Notes under the pieces: model-generated
What the model was told of the DNA's origin: nothing
The model's input: only the letters and a program-made list of their open reading frames with translations
Database searches by the model: none
NCBI GenBank assembly: GCA_050248495.1
Contig: JBFWSG010000028.1
Location: forward strand, 4,669-68,668
DNA length: 64,000 bases
Reading direction: 5' to 3'
Source: DASYDU01 sp050248495
Lineage (GTDB): Bacteria > Planctomycetota > Planctomycetia > Pirellulales > Lacipirellulaceae
Translations under genes and position numbers: made by a program
Shown: positions 34,636-43,962 of the stretch, one piece after another
Position numbering within the stretch: position 1 is the stretch's first letter
How the letters are laid out: each line of letters opens with the position of its first letter

Positions 34636-36902
34636 GGCGCGGTTTCGCAATGGGGGCGGTGACAGCGCGCGGGCAGGATGCGGCAGCGGCAAGTTGCATG
34701 CAAGCGGCGGATGCCGAGACGCTGCAACGCGCCCCCCGCGATCAATAGCAACACCGTCGACGACGGTTCCGGCACGGCCCCGCCCGAGGCGCTCCCTTCT
34801 CCCAAACTAGTCTGGCCGAAGTTGTCTCGCCAGCGAACGTAGTCGTCCTCTCCGACTCCGGGCGTATCGTCGTTCGGCAGTGCGGTCGCGGTATCCATGG
34901 CGTCACGCCAGACGACGTAGTCTCCCGCGTCGACGACACCATCCTCATTGTAATCACCCCCCAGCGGCGGAGCGATGAATGTCGTCACCTGCAGCAGCCC
35001 GCTGCCGGTGAGCAGCTCGCTCGTGAACTGAGCGCCCGATCCGACCGCCCCCCACACGCCCGCCTGCTTCGAAACGCCGTCGATAAACAGCGAATCGATC
35101 ACGTCGGTCGCGCCGCCAGTGTTCAGATCGAGCAGCGCTCCCGGCGCCAAGTAAACATCGGCCCCGTCAGCGAGGGAGGCGTTGCCGAGGCTCAGCGTGC
35201 CGGCTTCGACCTTCGTGTCACCGCCATACGTGTTCGCGCCCGTGAGCGCCAGCCTACCGAGGCCGCGCTTGGTGAGTCCGCCGTTGGCAACGGGAACGTT
35301 GAGCGACACGTCAACCGCCGCCGCGCCGTCGGCAACCGTCACGGCCCGCTCGGCGCCGCCCAGGTCAATTTGCGACGTTTGACCGGCGCCAGTGTTCTGG
35401 ATGACCGCGGTCGTCCCGGCCAGCGGTGCGAGGTTCACATCCGCGACCAGCAGAAACTTCGCCGGGGTCGTGGCGTGGGCCTGCAAATTGATTGTTTGAA
35501 ATGTCAGCGTTCCTGCGCTGCCGACGGAGAATACCCGCTGCGCGTCGACTTGCAGCGTGTGGACGCTGAGGCTTCCCGTGCCGAGGAGCGACACCGGCCC
35601 TGAGAATTGCGCGGAGATCGGTGTGGAGTCGGACGACGGCACGTAGTTGATCGCCAGCGTGCCGCCGGTGATCTCGAGCGACTCGCGCATGTAGAGCTTG
35701 CGGATGTTGTGTGACCCAGTGGAGAGCGTGACCGTGATGCTGGCGTTGGGCCGGTCGAGAATCACGGTGTCGTTCTGACCAGACGTGACGCCCGTTCCCG
35801 CCGCGCCCGGCAGCCGCGGCGTGGGAAGCGTCAGCGTGCCGACACGGGCCACTTGCCCCGGCCCCTGGACCGGCGCGACCGGCGTCTGTCCGCTGTTCCA
35901 GTTGCCGAGTGTCGACCAGTCGCCGCTCGAGTCGTTCCACCACAAGGCGGGTACGAGATTATCCCTCAAGAATTCCACGCCGCCGTTTGCCACGTCGAAA
36001 TCGAGATTACTGCCGCCGTTGTTGAAGCTCTGCAAGCGGCCCGTGCTGGCGTATTGCCAAAACTTCCAGGGCTGGGCCGGATTGGGTGCGTCGTCCCACG
36101 GGCCGTAAAGCCAGGAGAGCGAATCGTTCGGATTGGCGGTCTGCACCGGGATCGAATTCGGACTGCTCTGATTGGGCCAGCGGGCGATCCACAACGTCGG
36201 ATGCGTGCTCACCACCTGATTGCGCAGCGAAGCCGACGCGCCGCCAACCACGTACTGGGCGTAGTTGCCGTTGATGTAGACCGCCGGGCGGATGCCCATC
36301 ACTTCGTAGATCCGATTGGAGAAATCGAGCGTGAACTGGGCCATGTCGTTGTCGCTGCGGATGCCGTCGCCGGCCTCCAGGTCGTGCACCGGCAGCAAAT
36401 AGCCCGGCCGCATCCAGGGTCCGGCCATCTGGATGAAATGATCCGCCTCATCGGCGCCGCTGTTGGCGATGCCGCCGGAATTCAGGGTGCTGGCGATGAT
36501 ATCCGGCCGCGAGAAGTGATACGAGCCGGCGAACATCCCGGCCGTCGTCGCGCGGTTGATGTTCTGGATGTAGTACGGATCGTCGTACCGCTGCGAGAAC
36601 GTATTGGTGGGCGGGTCGTTGTCGGAGTTGTTCTGGTCGTAGTAGCCGGTGGTGCCGCCGCGGCTCGAGCGAAGAAACACGAACTGGCGATTCTCGACGT
36701 TGCGGATGTTATTCCAGGTGGTCTGCGAGATGTTGCCCTGCCAGGCCGAAATATCGAGGCCCAACGCGCGGGTCTGGGCGTGCGCCGAATTGCCGGCCGC
36801 CGCGAGCAGGCAGGCCAGCAGCAGCCAGCGGCCAGCCCGCAACGGACTGCAATCAGCGGCAAATTGGCAATGGTTCCGTTTCACGCGAACTCGAATTTGC
36901 AT
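34632..36902 (-). CDS. Secreted GH25-type lysozyme with beta-repeat, dockerin and PEP-CTERM-like regions
   Basis: 756 aa from ATG 36902; a GTG codon precedes it. After a signal peptide (LLLACLLAAAGNSAHA) the GH25 domain (about 45-300) starts RALGLDISAWQGNIS with the first active-site Asp and has VHDLEAGDG with the Asp-x-Glu catalytic pair. These enzymes cut the MurNAc-GlcNAc bond. A middle beta-rich region has autotransporter-type repeats (LTGANTYGGDTKVEAGTLSLGNASL). Next comes a dockerin-like DYNEDGVVDAGDYVVWRD, then VPEPSSTVLLLIAGGAL resembling PEP-CTERM. The tail beyond it is unusually long and Cys/Arg-rich (CRCRILPARC), so surface sorting may differ from standard. It is the first gene of the GH25-GHL10-AmpG-NagZ operon. 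Confidence 0.9.
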   Translation of the reverse strand: MQIRVRVKRNHCQFAADCSPLRAGRWLLLACLLAAAGNSAHAQTRALGLDISAWQGNISQTTWNNIRNVENRQFVFLRSSRGGTTGYYDQNNSDNDPPTNTFSQRYDDPYYIQNINRATTAGMFAGSYHFSRPDIIASTLNSGGIANSGADEADHFIQMAGPWMRPGYLLPVHDLEAGDGIRSDNDMAQFTLDFSNRIYEVMGIRPAVYINGNYAQYVVGGASASLRNQVVSTHPTLWIARWPNQSSPNSIPVQTANPNDSLSWLYGPWDDAPNPAQPWKFWQYASTGRLQSFNNGGSNLDFDVANGGVEFLRDNLVPALWWNDSSGDWSTLGNWNSGQTPVAPVQGPGQVARVGTLTLPTPRLPGAAGTGVTSGQNDTVILDRPNASITVTLSTGSHNIRKLYMRESLEITGGTLAINYVPSSDSTPISAQFSGPVSLLGTGSLSVHTLQVDAQRVFSVGSAGTLTFQTINLQAHATTPAKFLLVADVNLAPLAGTTAVIQNTGAGQTSQIDLGGAERAVTVADGAAAVDVSLNVPVANGGLTKRGLGRLALTGANTYGGDTKVEAGTLSLGNASLADGADVYLAPGALLDLNTGGATDVIDSLFIDGVSKQAGVWGAVGSGAQFTSELLTGSGLLQVTTFIAPPLGGDYNEDGVVDAGDYVVWRDAMDTATALPNDDTPGVGEDDYVRWRDNFGQTSLGEGSASGGAVPEPSSTVLLLIAGGALQRLGIRRLHATCRCRILPARCHRPHCETAP

Positions 36903-36905
36903 CAC

Positions 36906-37417
36906 GATGGGATCATCCTTGAAAAATGCGCGGCGCGAACCGAGCGAATCGAGGGCGAATGTTCCGGGGTGAGCCGGCCGGGAGAATTAACAACGCACCG
37001 CCGCTTGCCGCTCGACCAGCCGCCTGTGGAATGACCTCGTCAATTATTGAAGCCACGCGGAAGTGGAGCAAATCGAAATGCGCTCCAGACCATCCGAAAT
37101 GCGAATGAAACTGCGCCTCCACTGCCCCCCGGCGACCAAGCGCGAACCGTTGATCCGGCCGCACCTCGGCCGCTCCTAAGTCGATGAAATGACGATCCTC
37201 GCGACGCATTTCCGACAGCCGTTTTGGGGCTGCGCAAGTTCGAGTGAAAACTGCGCAAAAATCGTTGTGGATCGCAGAAAATCGCGGATAAACTGCAAGT
37301 CGGGACGGTGGAGACGAGCGGTGGAGATTGCACTCTGCGCTCTCTACTCTGAGTTTTTGCGGTACGACTCGATTAGCCTCGTTGTAGCTAGGCCTCTTTG
37401 AAGCGGGAGTATGTCTA
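36906..37417. other. Intergenic, nothing recognised
   Basis: Divergent promoter region of about 510 bp between the GH25 operon (left) and a PEP-CTERM gene (right). It has no strong hairpin or RNA feature and no credible ORF. Confidence 0.5.
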
Positions 37418-38218
37418 ATGAAGCAGACCTTACTATCGATTGCATTTCTGGCGACGCTCGCCGCCTCGGCGAGCGCAGGGGAGTTGCGATTCTCCCTGGC
37501 GGTGCGTGAGACGAATAACGCCGCAGGCACCGCCATCGGCGCCAACGGCGGCGCCGCGGGAACCATCGAATTCGTGGGCCGCGACCCCGTGGCGCCGCAG
37601 CTCGATCAGAAGCTCGTTCCGGCCGACGGCGCCTGGCATGCCGTGTCTTTTAATCTGAACACCGAGCTGGTCCGCGGTTTTACGGGCGACGGCATCCTCA
37701 CCAGCACCACAGGTCTCGGCGTGTTTGAAAGCCTCCGCATCGCCAACACCACCGATGGCATCACGCGGTACAAAGTCTACATCGACGACGTCGTCAACAC
37801 CGTGAACGGCAACCCGACGACGATCACCGACTTCGAAGGCTTTTCCGTCGGCACGGAAGCGCTATTCCAAGAGCCGCGGTTCTCCGGCTCGACCAGCGCC
37901 AAACTACTGATGACGCCCGATATCGCCCGGGTCACGGATTCGGTGGCCTTCGCCGGCGCCAAGTCGTACGAGACGGAATTCGAGTTCATCAGCGACATCG
38001 GCACCGACACCACGAGCACGGGCGGCAACTGGGTCCGCTTGACCACCAACGGTCTCGCCAACCTGCCGAATCCCGTGATTGGCGTGCCGGGCAGCGCGAC
38101 CAACACCTCCACGGTTTCGATGCAGATCCGGGTGGTCGCCGTTCCCGAGCCGGTATCGCTGGCGCTGGTTGGTTTGGCGCTAGGAAGCGTCGTAACGGTC
38201 GCTCGTCGACGCCGCTAG
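37418..38218 (+). CDS. PEP-CTERM secreted protein
   Basis: 266 aa, ATG 37418, with GGGAG about 9 bases upstream. The signal peptide is LLSIAFLATLAASASA, after which the mature part is beta-rich with no recognised domain (ELRFSLAVRETNNAAGT ... YKVYIDDVVN ... TDFEGF). The C-terminus is a standard PEP-CTERM sorting signal: VPEPVSLALVGLALGS, a hydrophobic stretch, then RRRR. The signal implies processing by an exosortase encoded elsewhere and export to the envelope or matrix. A strong terminator follows, so it is transcribed alone. Confidence 0.88.
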   Translation: MKQTLLSIAFLATLAASASAGELRFSLAVRETNNAAGTAIGANGGAAGTIEFVGRDPVAPQLDQKLVPADGAWHAVSFNLNTELVRGFTGDGILTSTTGLGVFESLRIANTTDGITRYKVYIDDVVNTVNGNPTTITDFEGFSVGTEALFQEPRFSGSTSAKLLMTPDIARVTDSVAFAGAKSYETEFEFISDIGTDTTSTGGNWVRLTTNGLANLPNPVIGVPGSATNTSTVSMQIRVVAVPEPVSLALVGLALGSVVTVARRRR

Positions 38219-38241
38219 ACCGGCAACGCGTAGATGCAATG

Positions 38242-38275
38242 GCCGCCGCGGACCCGATTCCGCGGCGGCTGTTTT
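38242..38275 (+). terminator. Rho-independent terminator
   Basis: A perfect 10-bp GC stem (GCCGCCGCGG at 38242-38251, CCGCGGCGGC at 38260-38269) with an 8-nt loop, followed by TGTTTTA. It lies 24 bp after the PEP-CTERM gene's stop. Confidence 0.88.
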
Positions 38276-38365
38276 ATTGCGCCTATGCCGGGTGTGATCT
38301 TCGAGTCATGCGTACGAAGAGAACCGAGCGCTGGAAGGGCTGCAAATGACAACTGTAGCAGCCAA

Positions 38366-38794
38366 TCATTGGAGCTGAAAATCGACGGACTGTGATGCTT
38401 CTCCGGTCACGTCGGCCTTCAGTACTGTTGCCGCTGGTTCCGTGAACTGAGCCGGTAGTACGAAGGTCGGTTTGGGTATCGGATCTCCCTCTTTCCAATT
38501 TGCTGGAGGACGGTCGATCTTGTTGACGACGACCCGATAGCTACCTGGCGGCAGCGCTAGTTGATAGTGTCCCTCGGCGCCAACGGCCGTCGCAATTGGG
38601 CGGCCTGCCGCGGGAAGAAATGTGATCGATGCTTCCGTCAGGGGCTGGTCTTTGTACGTCACAGTACCTTGCACCGTGGCGCCGGCGGGTGCTTGACGGC
38701 ATCCAACGCAGGCTGCGAACACCACAACCGCAAGCAGGGCAACGGGCTGCCACACCCGTCGGTCAAGTTTGCGATGTTGACGGGAAGTCGTCAT
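38366..38794 (-). CDS. Small lipoprotein with carboxypeptidase-regulatory-like domain
   Basis: 142 aa. A basic start and hydrophobic segment (QPVALLAVVVFAACVGC) end in a lipobox-type Cys. The rest is an Ig-like beta-sandwich: ATVQGTVTYKDQPLTEASITFLP, GAEGHYQLALPPGSYRVVVNK, typical of planctomycete lipoproteins next to DUF1559 genes. The start codon overlaps the stop of the DUF1559 gene (ATGA), so the two are coupled. A second such lipoprotein is at 43482-43916. Function unknown; envelope anchoring is likely. Confidence 0.8.
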   Translation of the reverse strand: MTTSRQHRKLDRRVWQPVALLAVVVFAACVGCRQAPAGATVQGTVTYKDQPLTEASITFLPAAGRPIATAVGAEGHYQLALPPGSYRVVVNKIDRPPANWKEGDPIPKPTFVLPAQFTEPAATVLKADVTGEASQSVDFQLQ

Positions 38795-39891
38795 TCGACG
38801 CCAGAAACCGATTCGTTCCCGTTGCGCGAGGCCAGCGCCACGAAAACATTCATGTCCAAGTCGTCAGGCAGCAGCCTTACGCTGCCGTCGCCGTTGCAGA
38901 AGTGTGCGCCACCAGGATGAAAGCTTCCCCAGAAGAGGTCATTGAAGGACATGCTCCCTGGTTGCATTCCTACAGGGCGCTGGGTCAAAGGATCGTGGCT
39001 CTGATATAAATTCACTCCACTCTGCAATCCCATGTTGATTGGGTAACGAACGTCGACATTCTTGCAAGAGCTCATCGCTGAGCCTGCAGTTGCCCCCTTA
39101 GGACCACGTGGAGGTTCACCCGCGGCCGGACGTCGTGGCCCGTCTGGATTCGAAGTCCAGTAGACGCCGACGCTCCAAACTCGAAGCTGGTACCAACGCT
39201 CGCCGATCATCAATGTTTTGCTGAGGCCATCAGTCGCAGAGGATAACTTTACAGGCATCTGCTGCGACAATAAGCCATCGTAGTTGATACGACCCAATAA
39301 TCCGCTGTTAGCTCCGGCACAAAAGTCCGGACCGCCGCGAATCGTCTCGCTGCAGCTGGCAACTCCATTTCGACTGCCGTAGGAGCCCATGACACCCGAA
39401 TAACTCGACGCGCGATAAGCGTTGGCCTGCTCAACGGCCAGTTGCGCCGTCAAGTCATCGTCACTGGGACAACTGTAGAGCGTCATCGACTGGCCAAATA
39501 ACTTGGCAATTTCATATCCGTCAAAGGGATCGTTAGGATTGTCAGCTTGGCGCTTACGAATTTCGTCCGTAATACGAGCACTAGTTGCGCCCTCTTCCAA
39601 ATACGGGAGAATAAGGACGGGCCAACCTACGCCGTTTTCAGTGGCCACCCCGCTGTTCAGGGCACCGGGAGGAAGAACGCGGCAGGTGTTCTCATAGTTG
39701 AGGCAGCCCAGGCCGATATTCTTGAGATTATTCTGACACTGCGTCCGTCGCGCCGCTTCTCTGGCGGCTTGAATCGCCGGCAGCAAGAGCGCGACCAGAA
39801 TGCCGATGATGGCGATCACCACCAGAAGTTCGACGAGCGTAAAACCGCGCTTCGCGTCCGGCTGCTTGCAACAGCGATTCGGTTGGATCAT
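38791..39891 (-). CDS. DUF1559 protein with prepilin-like N-terminus
   Basis: 366 aa from ATG 39891 (MIQPNRCC); a GTG five codons earlier (39906) is also open. The prepilin cleavage site is G-FTLVEL followed by the hydrophobic VVIAIIGILVALLLPAIQAAREAARRTQC helix. The C-terminal domain ends in the family's GGAHFCNGDGSVRLLPDD motif. DUF1559 proteins are very numerous in planctomycetes and are thought to be secretion-system pseudopilins or surface proteins processed by a prepilin peptidase; specific roles are not known. It is coupled to the lipoprotein gene downstream. Confidence 0.92.
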   Translation of the reverse strand: MIQPNRCCKQPDAKRGFTLVELLVVIAIIGILVALLLPAIQAAREAARRTQCQNNLKNIGLGCLNYENTCRVLPPGALNSGVATENGVGWPVLILPYLEEGATSARITDEIRKRQADNPNDPFDGYEIAKLFGQSMTLYSCPSDDDLTAQLAVEQANAYRASSYSGVMGSYGSRNGVASCSETIRGGPDFCAGANSGLLGRINYDGLLSQQMPVKLSSATDGLSKTLMIGERWYQLRVWSVGVYWTSNPDGPRRPAAGEPPRGPKGATAGSAMSSCKNVDVRYPINMGLQSGVNLYQSHDPLTQRPVGMQPGSMSFNDLFWGSFHPGGAHFCNGDGSVRLLPDDLDMNVFVALASRNGNESVSGVE

Positions 39892-40015
39892 GCCCTCACC
39901 TTTCACTGGAATTCTAGGGACGCACGAGCGCGCAATTCAATTGAAGTCCCGCGCACTTCTTTCACGCTTCCGCGCAAGGTGGAGCGAAAAAGCCCCCGAA
40001 TTCTCCACGCAATCG

Positions 40016-41272
40016 CTAGTTTCGTTTACGTCGAGCAGCGACAAATGCACCTGCCACAAGCGACAGGATCAACGCGCACGGCTCCGGCACCGATGTACCC
40101 GCTACTGCCCCCGACCCCGGCATCGTGCCGAAGGTCAATTTCCAGATGTCGTAATCGGCAGAATCAACATTCGTATCCCCGTTTGCGTCGCCGTTCGCTG
40201 CCGAGCCCGTGCCAGTCAGACCCATGTGGTCGCGCCAAATCGTGTAATCTGCGGCATTCACCGTGCCATCGTTATTGAAGTCGGCATCGTTACCGGGCGT
40301 CGCGACATCGATCAGCTTCAGCAAGATGTTATCGTAGCCAGTTACTCCCGCCCCAGCAGAGAGCAGTCCGGACGGGCCGCCGATTCGCAGGCTGTCGAAA
40401 CCGACCGGATTGAGGCTAACCGGAAAGGTCATCGTCGCATCGACGCCCGGCGTCCCCGCACCAACTACCACACCGGTTTCGTCACGAGTGTCATTTCGCA
40501 CGCCGTCGCGGAACAAGTCGATCGTGTAGGTGACAGAAGTTGGCGTGATGGTGGCAGTGTATCGGTGCCACCCTTGCCCAATATCCGCGATACTTACGAT
40601 CTCATCCACGTCGGTCGTGCGGTCGAGTTCGATTGGCAGCTGAAAGTATTGCCAATCTGGCTGAACCAAGAGCGGCGCGCTGATGCTCGAGAACAACTGG
40701 GTGCGGACGCCGTAGCCCGTACCTGGATAAAAACCTGGATCCGTAGCCGTCGCGTTTTGTGGTGAGCTGGTCCCGCCAGCCTGGCCGGGTCCGCACACTG
40801 TCGGGTCGCAAGAATTGGAATTGTAGAGCCCCATTTCGATTAGGTTCGCTGTCGTCGTCCGATTGCGGAGTCCAACGCTCATTCGCTCATTGCCGCTCGC
40901 GCCGTCAAACAAGTCGAAACTCAGAAAGACGCTTTGGGTGGCGCTGGGAGTAATGGCATTTCCTGGAGCGGGGCCACCGCTGGCAGGCGTATATTGATTG
41001 ACCATGCCCGGGCTAGACGCGGTCGCACCGATGTGGTCAACCGCTTTGCCCTGTATCCCCGGAAAGGCGGTGTCGTCCGCGGTAATAATGCCCGAGTCGA
41101 CATCCGCCGCGTTGGCGGGCGCACTTCCATTGCCGACCGTCGGCACCCAAACGGCGCGGAATGCCGTATCGTCCGCGTAGCCATCGAAGTTCTCGTCGAC
41201 AATGACCGTATCGCCCCGTGCGACGGTCGTCGTGCCCAACATCAGCAGCAGTAACACCAAGATGCGACGCAT
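40016..41272 (-). CDS. Secreted dockerin-like/PEP-CTERM protein
   Basis: 418 aa from ATG 41272 (MRRILVLLLLMLGTTTVARG, signal peptide), chosen for the GGGAGGTG upstream; the open frame reaches 41464. The mature region (DTVIVDENFDGYADDTAFRAVW ... FLSFDLFDGASGNERMSVGLRN) looks like a LamG/concanavalin-type beta-sandwich. A dockerin-like pair follows (DADFNNDGTVNAADYTIWRD, DANGDTNVDSADYDIWK), with Ca-binding Asp patterns. The end is VPEPCALILSLVAGAF then RRKRN. Function unknown; likely an exported envelope or matrix protein. Confidence 0.85.
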   Translation of the reverse strand: MRRILVLLLLMLGTTTVARGDTVIVDENFDGYADDTAFRAVWVPTVGNGSAPANAADVDSGIITADDTAFPGIQGKAVDHIGATASSPGMVNQYTPASGGPAPGNAITPSATQSVFLSFDLFDGASGNERMSVGLRNRTTTANLIEMGLYNSNSCDPTVCGPGQAGGTSSPQNATATDPGFYPGTGYGVRTQLFSSISAPLLVQPDWQYFQLPIELDRTTDVDEIVSIADIGQGWHRYTATITPTSVTYTIDLFRDGVRNDTRDETGVVVGAGTPGVDATMTFPVSLNPVGFDSLRIGGPSGLLSAGAGVTGYDNILLKLIDVATPGNDADFNNDGTVNAADYTIWRDHMGLTGTGSAANGDANGDTNVDSADYDIWKLTFGTMPGSGAVAGTSVPEPCALILSLVAGAFVAARRKRN

Positions 41273-41581
41273 ATCCCCTACACCTCCCGCCGAAGCCGAA
41301 TAACTGGACCCGCGAAAAAAGAGTTCGGCGGGGCGCCTCCGCTTGGCGCACCCGACCGGAACTGCCCTGAGCCACCCTGGGACTACGAATCTGTTGGCGA
41401 TTATACTTCTGAAGTGGGGAAGTCTCGTGCCAATTACGCGCAGGTCTTTCGCCCGTATGCGCACATCCGTGAAACCGCAGTCGAGTTTTTGCTAAGCTGA
41501 GCGGGTGGCTGCAGCGCTTCGCGAAAACATTCCGCCGGCGCCGCGCGCCGCTGCCAGGCAGTTCGTCCTCAGGAGCCAATT
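41273..41581. other. Intergenic, nothing recognised
   Basis: A 309-bp divergent gap between the PEP-CTERM gene and the EF-hand lipoprotein. Only ribosome sites at its two ends are seen (GGGAGGTG on minus; CAGGAG on plus). Confidence 0.5.
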
Positions 41582-42256
41582 ATGCTCGCCCGCTATCTCG
41601 TTCTGAATTTGCGTCTTGGTCGCCGTCGGAACTACCTACTTTGCGCGTCGCTCGCCGTGATCGGGATCGCCGGCTGCAGTTCCGGTCCGTACCGCGTGAA
41701 TCAGCCCTCGATCGATCCTGAGGGCGCCGGCGCGATGGCGATGGAATTGTACGACACCAACGGCGACGGCAAAGTCGCCGGCGACGAGCTCGAGAAAGCC
41801 CCCGGACTGAAGGCGCTCGCTCGCACGGCCGATTCGGACCATGACGGCGCGCTGACCGCCGATGAGATTGCCGCACGGATCTACAAATGGAAAGAGCAAA
41901 AGACAGGCGTCACGATCTTCAGCTTCGTGGTGACGCTGGACGGCAAGCCAGTGGAAGGCGCCAACGTCGTTTTTGAGCCAGAACCATTTTTGGGCGGCGA
42001 GATCAAAGCGGGAGTTGGCTCCACGGGGTTCGGGGGCAGCGGCGGAGCCTCGATTCCGAAGGACCAGCGTCCCTCGCCCACTTCGCCGCCGGGCATGCAC
42101 CTAGGACTTTACAAGGTGAAGATTTCCAAGCAGGTCAACGGCGCGGAAACCATCCCCGCAAAGTACAACACCGCGACAACGCTGGGCCAGGAGGTCGCCG
42201 GTGATGTGCCCGAGATTTCTAGCGGCGGCGTAGCATATAAGCTCACGTCGCCCTAA
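41582..42256 (+). CDS. Lipoprotein with two EF-hand-like loops
   Basis: 224 aa, CAGGAG before ATG 41582. A basic N-terminus and hydrophobic stretch end at the lipobox IAGC (Cys32). Two Ca-binding loops follow: DTNGDGKVAGDE and DSDHDGALTADE, each DxDxDG-type with the right spacing for EF-hands. The C-terminal part (FSFVVTLDGKPVEGANVVFEPEPFLGG ... HLGLYKVKISK) is a carboxypeptidase-regulatory-like beta-sandwich as in the other lipoproteins here. It probably sits on an envelope membrane; partner unknown. Confidence 0.82.
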   Translation: MLARYLVLNLRLGRRRNYLLCASLAVIGIAGCSSGPYRVNQPSIDPEGAGAMAMELYDTNGDGKVAGDELEKAPGLKALARTADSDHDGALTADEIAARIYKWKEQKTGVTIFSFVVTLDGKPVEGANVVFEPEPFLGGEIKAGVGSTGFGGSGGASIPKDQRPSPTSPPGMHLGLYKVKISKQVNGAETIPAKYNTATTLGQEVAGDVPEISSGGVAYKLTSP

Positions 42257-42342
42257 TCGACACGCTGCGAAATCGGGCACGCCAGTTAGCAGCGGACTGG
42301 ACCTCCACGTCAAGACGGCATCATCGCGAGCACGCTGCAGAC

Positions 42343-43467
42343 TCAAAGCGCCCCGTTCTTGTTCGTCACTTCGCCGTCGAAGCGATTGGCGAGGTAGCGA
42401 TGAGTCAGCGGATCGACGTCGTAGGAAAGCGTCTGCACCGAACCGTCGCACATGGCCATGTTGAGGCCGCCTGAATGGGCGCTGCCAAATGCCAGGCGAT
42501 TGTCGCTGCCGGGCGTGTCCTGCTGTGGCTGATAAAACTCCTGTCGGTCAACCGTGGGAAACTCGCCGTAGGGACTCCAGGCAACGCGCTGATTGTCCAT
42601 CTCATAGCCGGCGTAAATATCTTGGTTGTCCCCAAAGTTGTTGCCGGTAATTGTGCCTTCATAGTTCAGAGGATCCAGCAACTTCTCGCCAAGCAAATAC
42701 GTTGACGCCGTTCCGTCAATGATTTGCGAAGGCTTCAGCTCGCTGTGGTAAAACATGATCCCCGATTGGCAGTACTGAAAATTTGGACTCGTCGTATTCG
42801 TGCATTCCGAGGTGACGCTCCAAACGAACCCGTCGGTGTTAGGTCCGGTGGGATATTTCAAACGGAGTCCTGCCAACATTTCGGCGGCGTAGAACTTCGC
42901 ATCCCCGCTGTTGGCGGCATATTCACTCTTGATTGATCCTGTGCGCTGAGCCATTGCGGCAACCGTGGATGCATTGACGATACCGCCGCCGGCACCCCAG
43001 GGTGATGGGTATGGAATCATTGCGCGCCGCGACGGGCAGCTGAAAACCGGCACTGGGGTAGAATGCATTTTTTCCATCGCGGTTCGGTATACAGGGTCTG
43101 TCGTAGCCAAGCCCTTGCCCAAATCGTGGATGGCACTCTCTTCGATGTACGGCAAGATGCTGTATTGCCACGATCCAGGCTGTTCCTTGCCATATCCGCG
43201 ATTCGGATCTCCCACCCAGTTCAAAGCCCACCCACCAGACGGAAAATACTTGTGGGTGTCGACGTGGAGCAAACAGCCGAGCGCGATGTTTTTGACGTTG
43301 TTCTTACACTGATTGCGCCGCGCGGCCTCCCGCGCCGCTTGGACTGCCGGCAACAACAGGGCCACCAAGATGCCAATGATGGCAATTACGACGAGCAGCT
43401 CCACCAAGGTGAACCCGTACTTACCGGGTTTGGCCGTTGCCGATCGTTCCAAAACACAAAACTTCAC
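42343..43467 (-). CDS. DUF1559 protein with prepilin-like N-terminus
   Basis: 374 aa, GTG 43467 with GGAAGGAA upstream. The prepilin motif is YG-FTLVELLVVIAIIG followed by ALLLPAVQAAREAARRNQCKNN; a long middle domain has no recognised fold. The C-terminus carries HSGGLNMAMCDGSVQTLSYDVD, the family's H..DGSV motif. Its 5' end is 14 bp from the stop of the small lipoprotein gene upstream (43482), so the lipoprotein and this gene share a transcript. Confidence 0.92.
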   Translation of the reverse strand: MKFCVLERSATAKPGKYGFTLVELLVVIAIIGILVALLLPAVQAAREAARRNQCKNNVKNIALGCLLHVDTHKYFPSGGWALNWVGDPNRGYGKEQPGSWQYSILPYIEESAIHDLGKGLATTDPVYRTAMEKMHSTPVPVFSCPSRRAMIPYPSPWGAGGGIVNASTVAAMAQRTGSIKSEYAANSGDAKFYAAEMLAGLRLKYPTGPNTDGFVWSVTSECTNTTSPNFQYCQSGIMFYHSELKPSQIIDGTASTYLLGEKLLDPLNYEGTITGNNFGDNQDIYAGYEMDNQRVAWSPYGEFPTVDRQEFYQPQQDTPGSDNRLAFGSAHSGGLNMAMCDGSVQTLSYDVDPLTHRYLANRFDGEVTNKNGAL

Positions 43468-43481
43468 AATTCATTCCTTCC

Positions 43482-43916
43482 TTATTGCAGCGGTTCAATC
43501 TCAAACAACAAATCGTCGCGGTCGCCTTCGATAGTCACGTGATAGGGGGTGGTCGCAGAACGGGTGTATTCCGGCTTGATGTACGAAATCGGCTCGCGCG
43601 GGGCCTTGACGACCGTGAAGGTCACGGCGTACTTGCCGAGATAGACTCCGTCGCCAGGCTTGCGGGTCGAGAGGGTAAAGGAGCCGTCGTCGCCGATCGC
43701 GCCTCCCGCCGGTCGGCGGACTTCGGCCGGCGAATCATCGGTCGGCTCGAAGCGGACGACCCGTACGCCCGCCTTGGGAACGGAGCCGTCCTTATACAAC
43801 ACTTTGCCGCTCACCTGCGCCACGGCAGGTCCGCGGTTGCAGCCAACAACCGATATGACGTTCGCTGCAGTTAGGAGCGCGAATATTAGCCAGGGGCAGA
43901 TTTGTGTTGGCACCAT
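43482..43916 (-). CDS. Small lipoprotein with carboxypeptidase-regulatory-like domain
   Basis: 144 aa. Hydrophobic start (LIFALLTAANVISVVGC) ending in the lipobox VVGC. The beta-sandwich AQVSGKVLYKDGSVPKAGVRVVRFEP, DDGSFTLSTRKPGDGVYLGKYAVTFTVVK follows the same scheme as the 38366-38794 protein. It lies between two DUF1559 genes on the same strand (46 bp and 14 bp gaps), so the trio may be one operon. Function unknown. Confidence 0.8.
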   Translation of the reverse strand: MVPTQICPWLIFALLTAANVISVVGCNRGPAVAQVSGKVLYKDGSVPKAGVRVVRFEPTDDSPAEVRRPAGGAIGDDGSFTLSTRKPGDGVYLGKYAVTFTVVKAPREPISYIKPEYTRSATTPYHVTIEGDRDDLLFEIEPLQ

Positions 43917-43962
43917 CGATTCCTGTTTTCAGCGCACTACACATGAAGCAGATGTGGGAACT

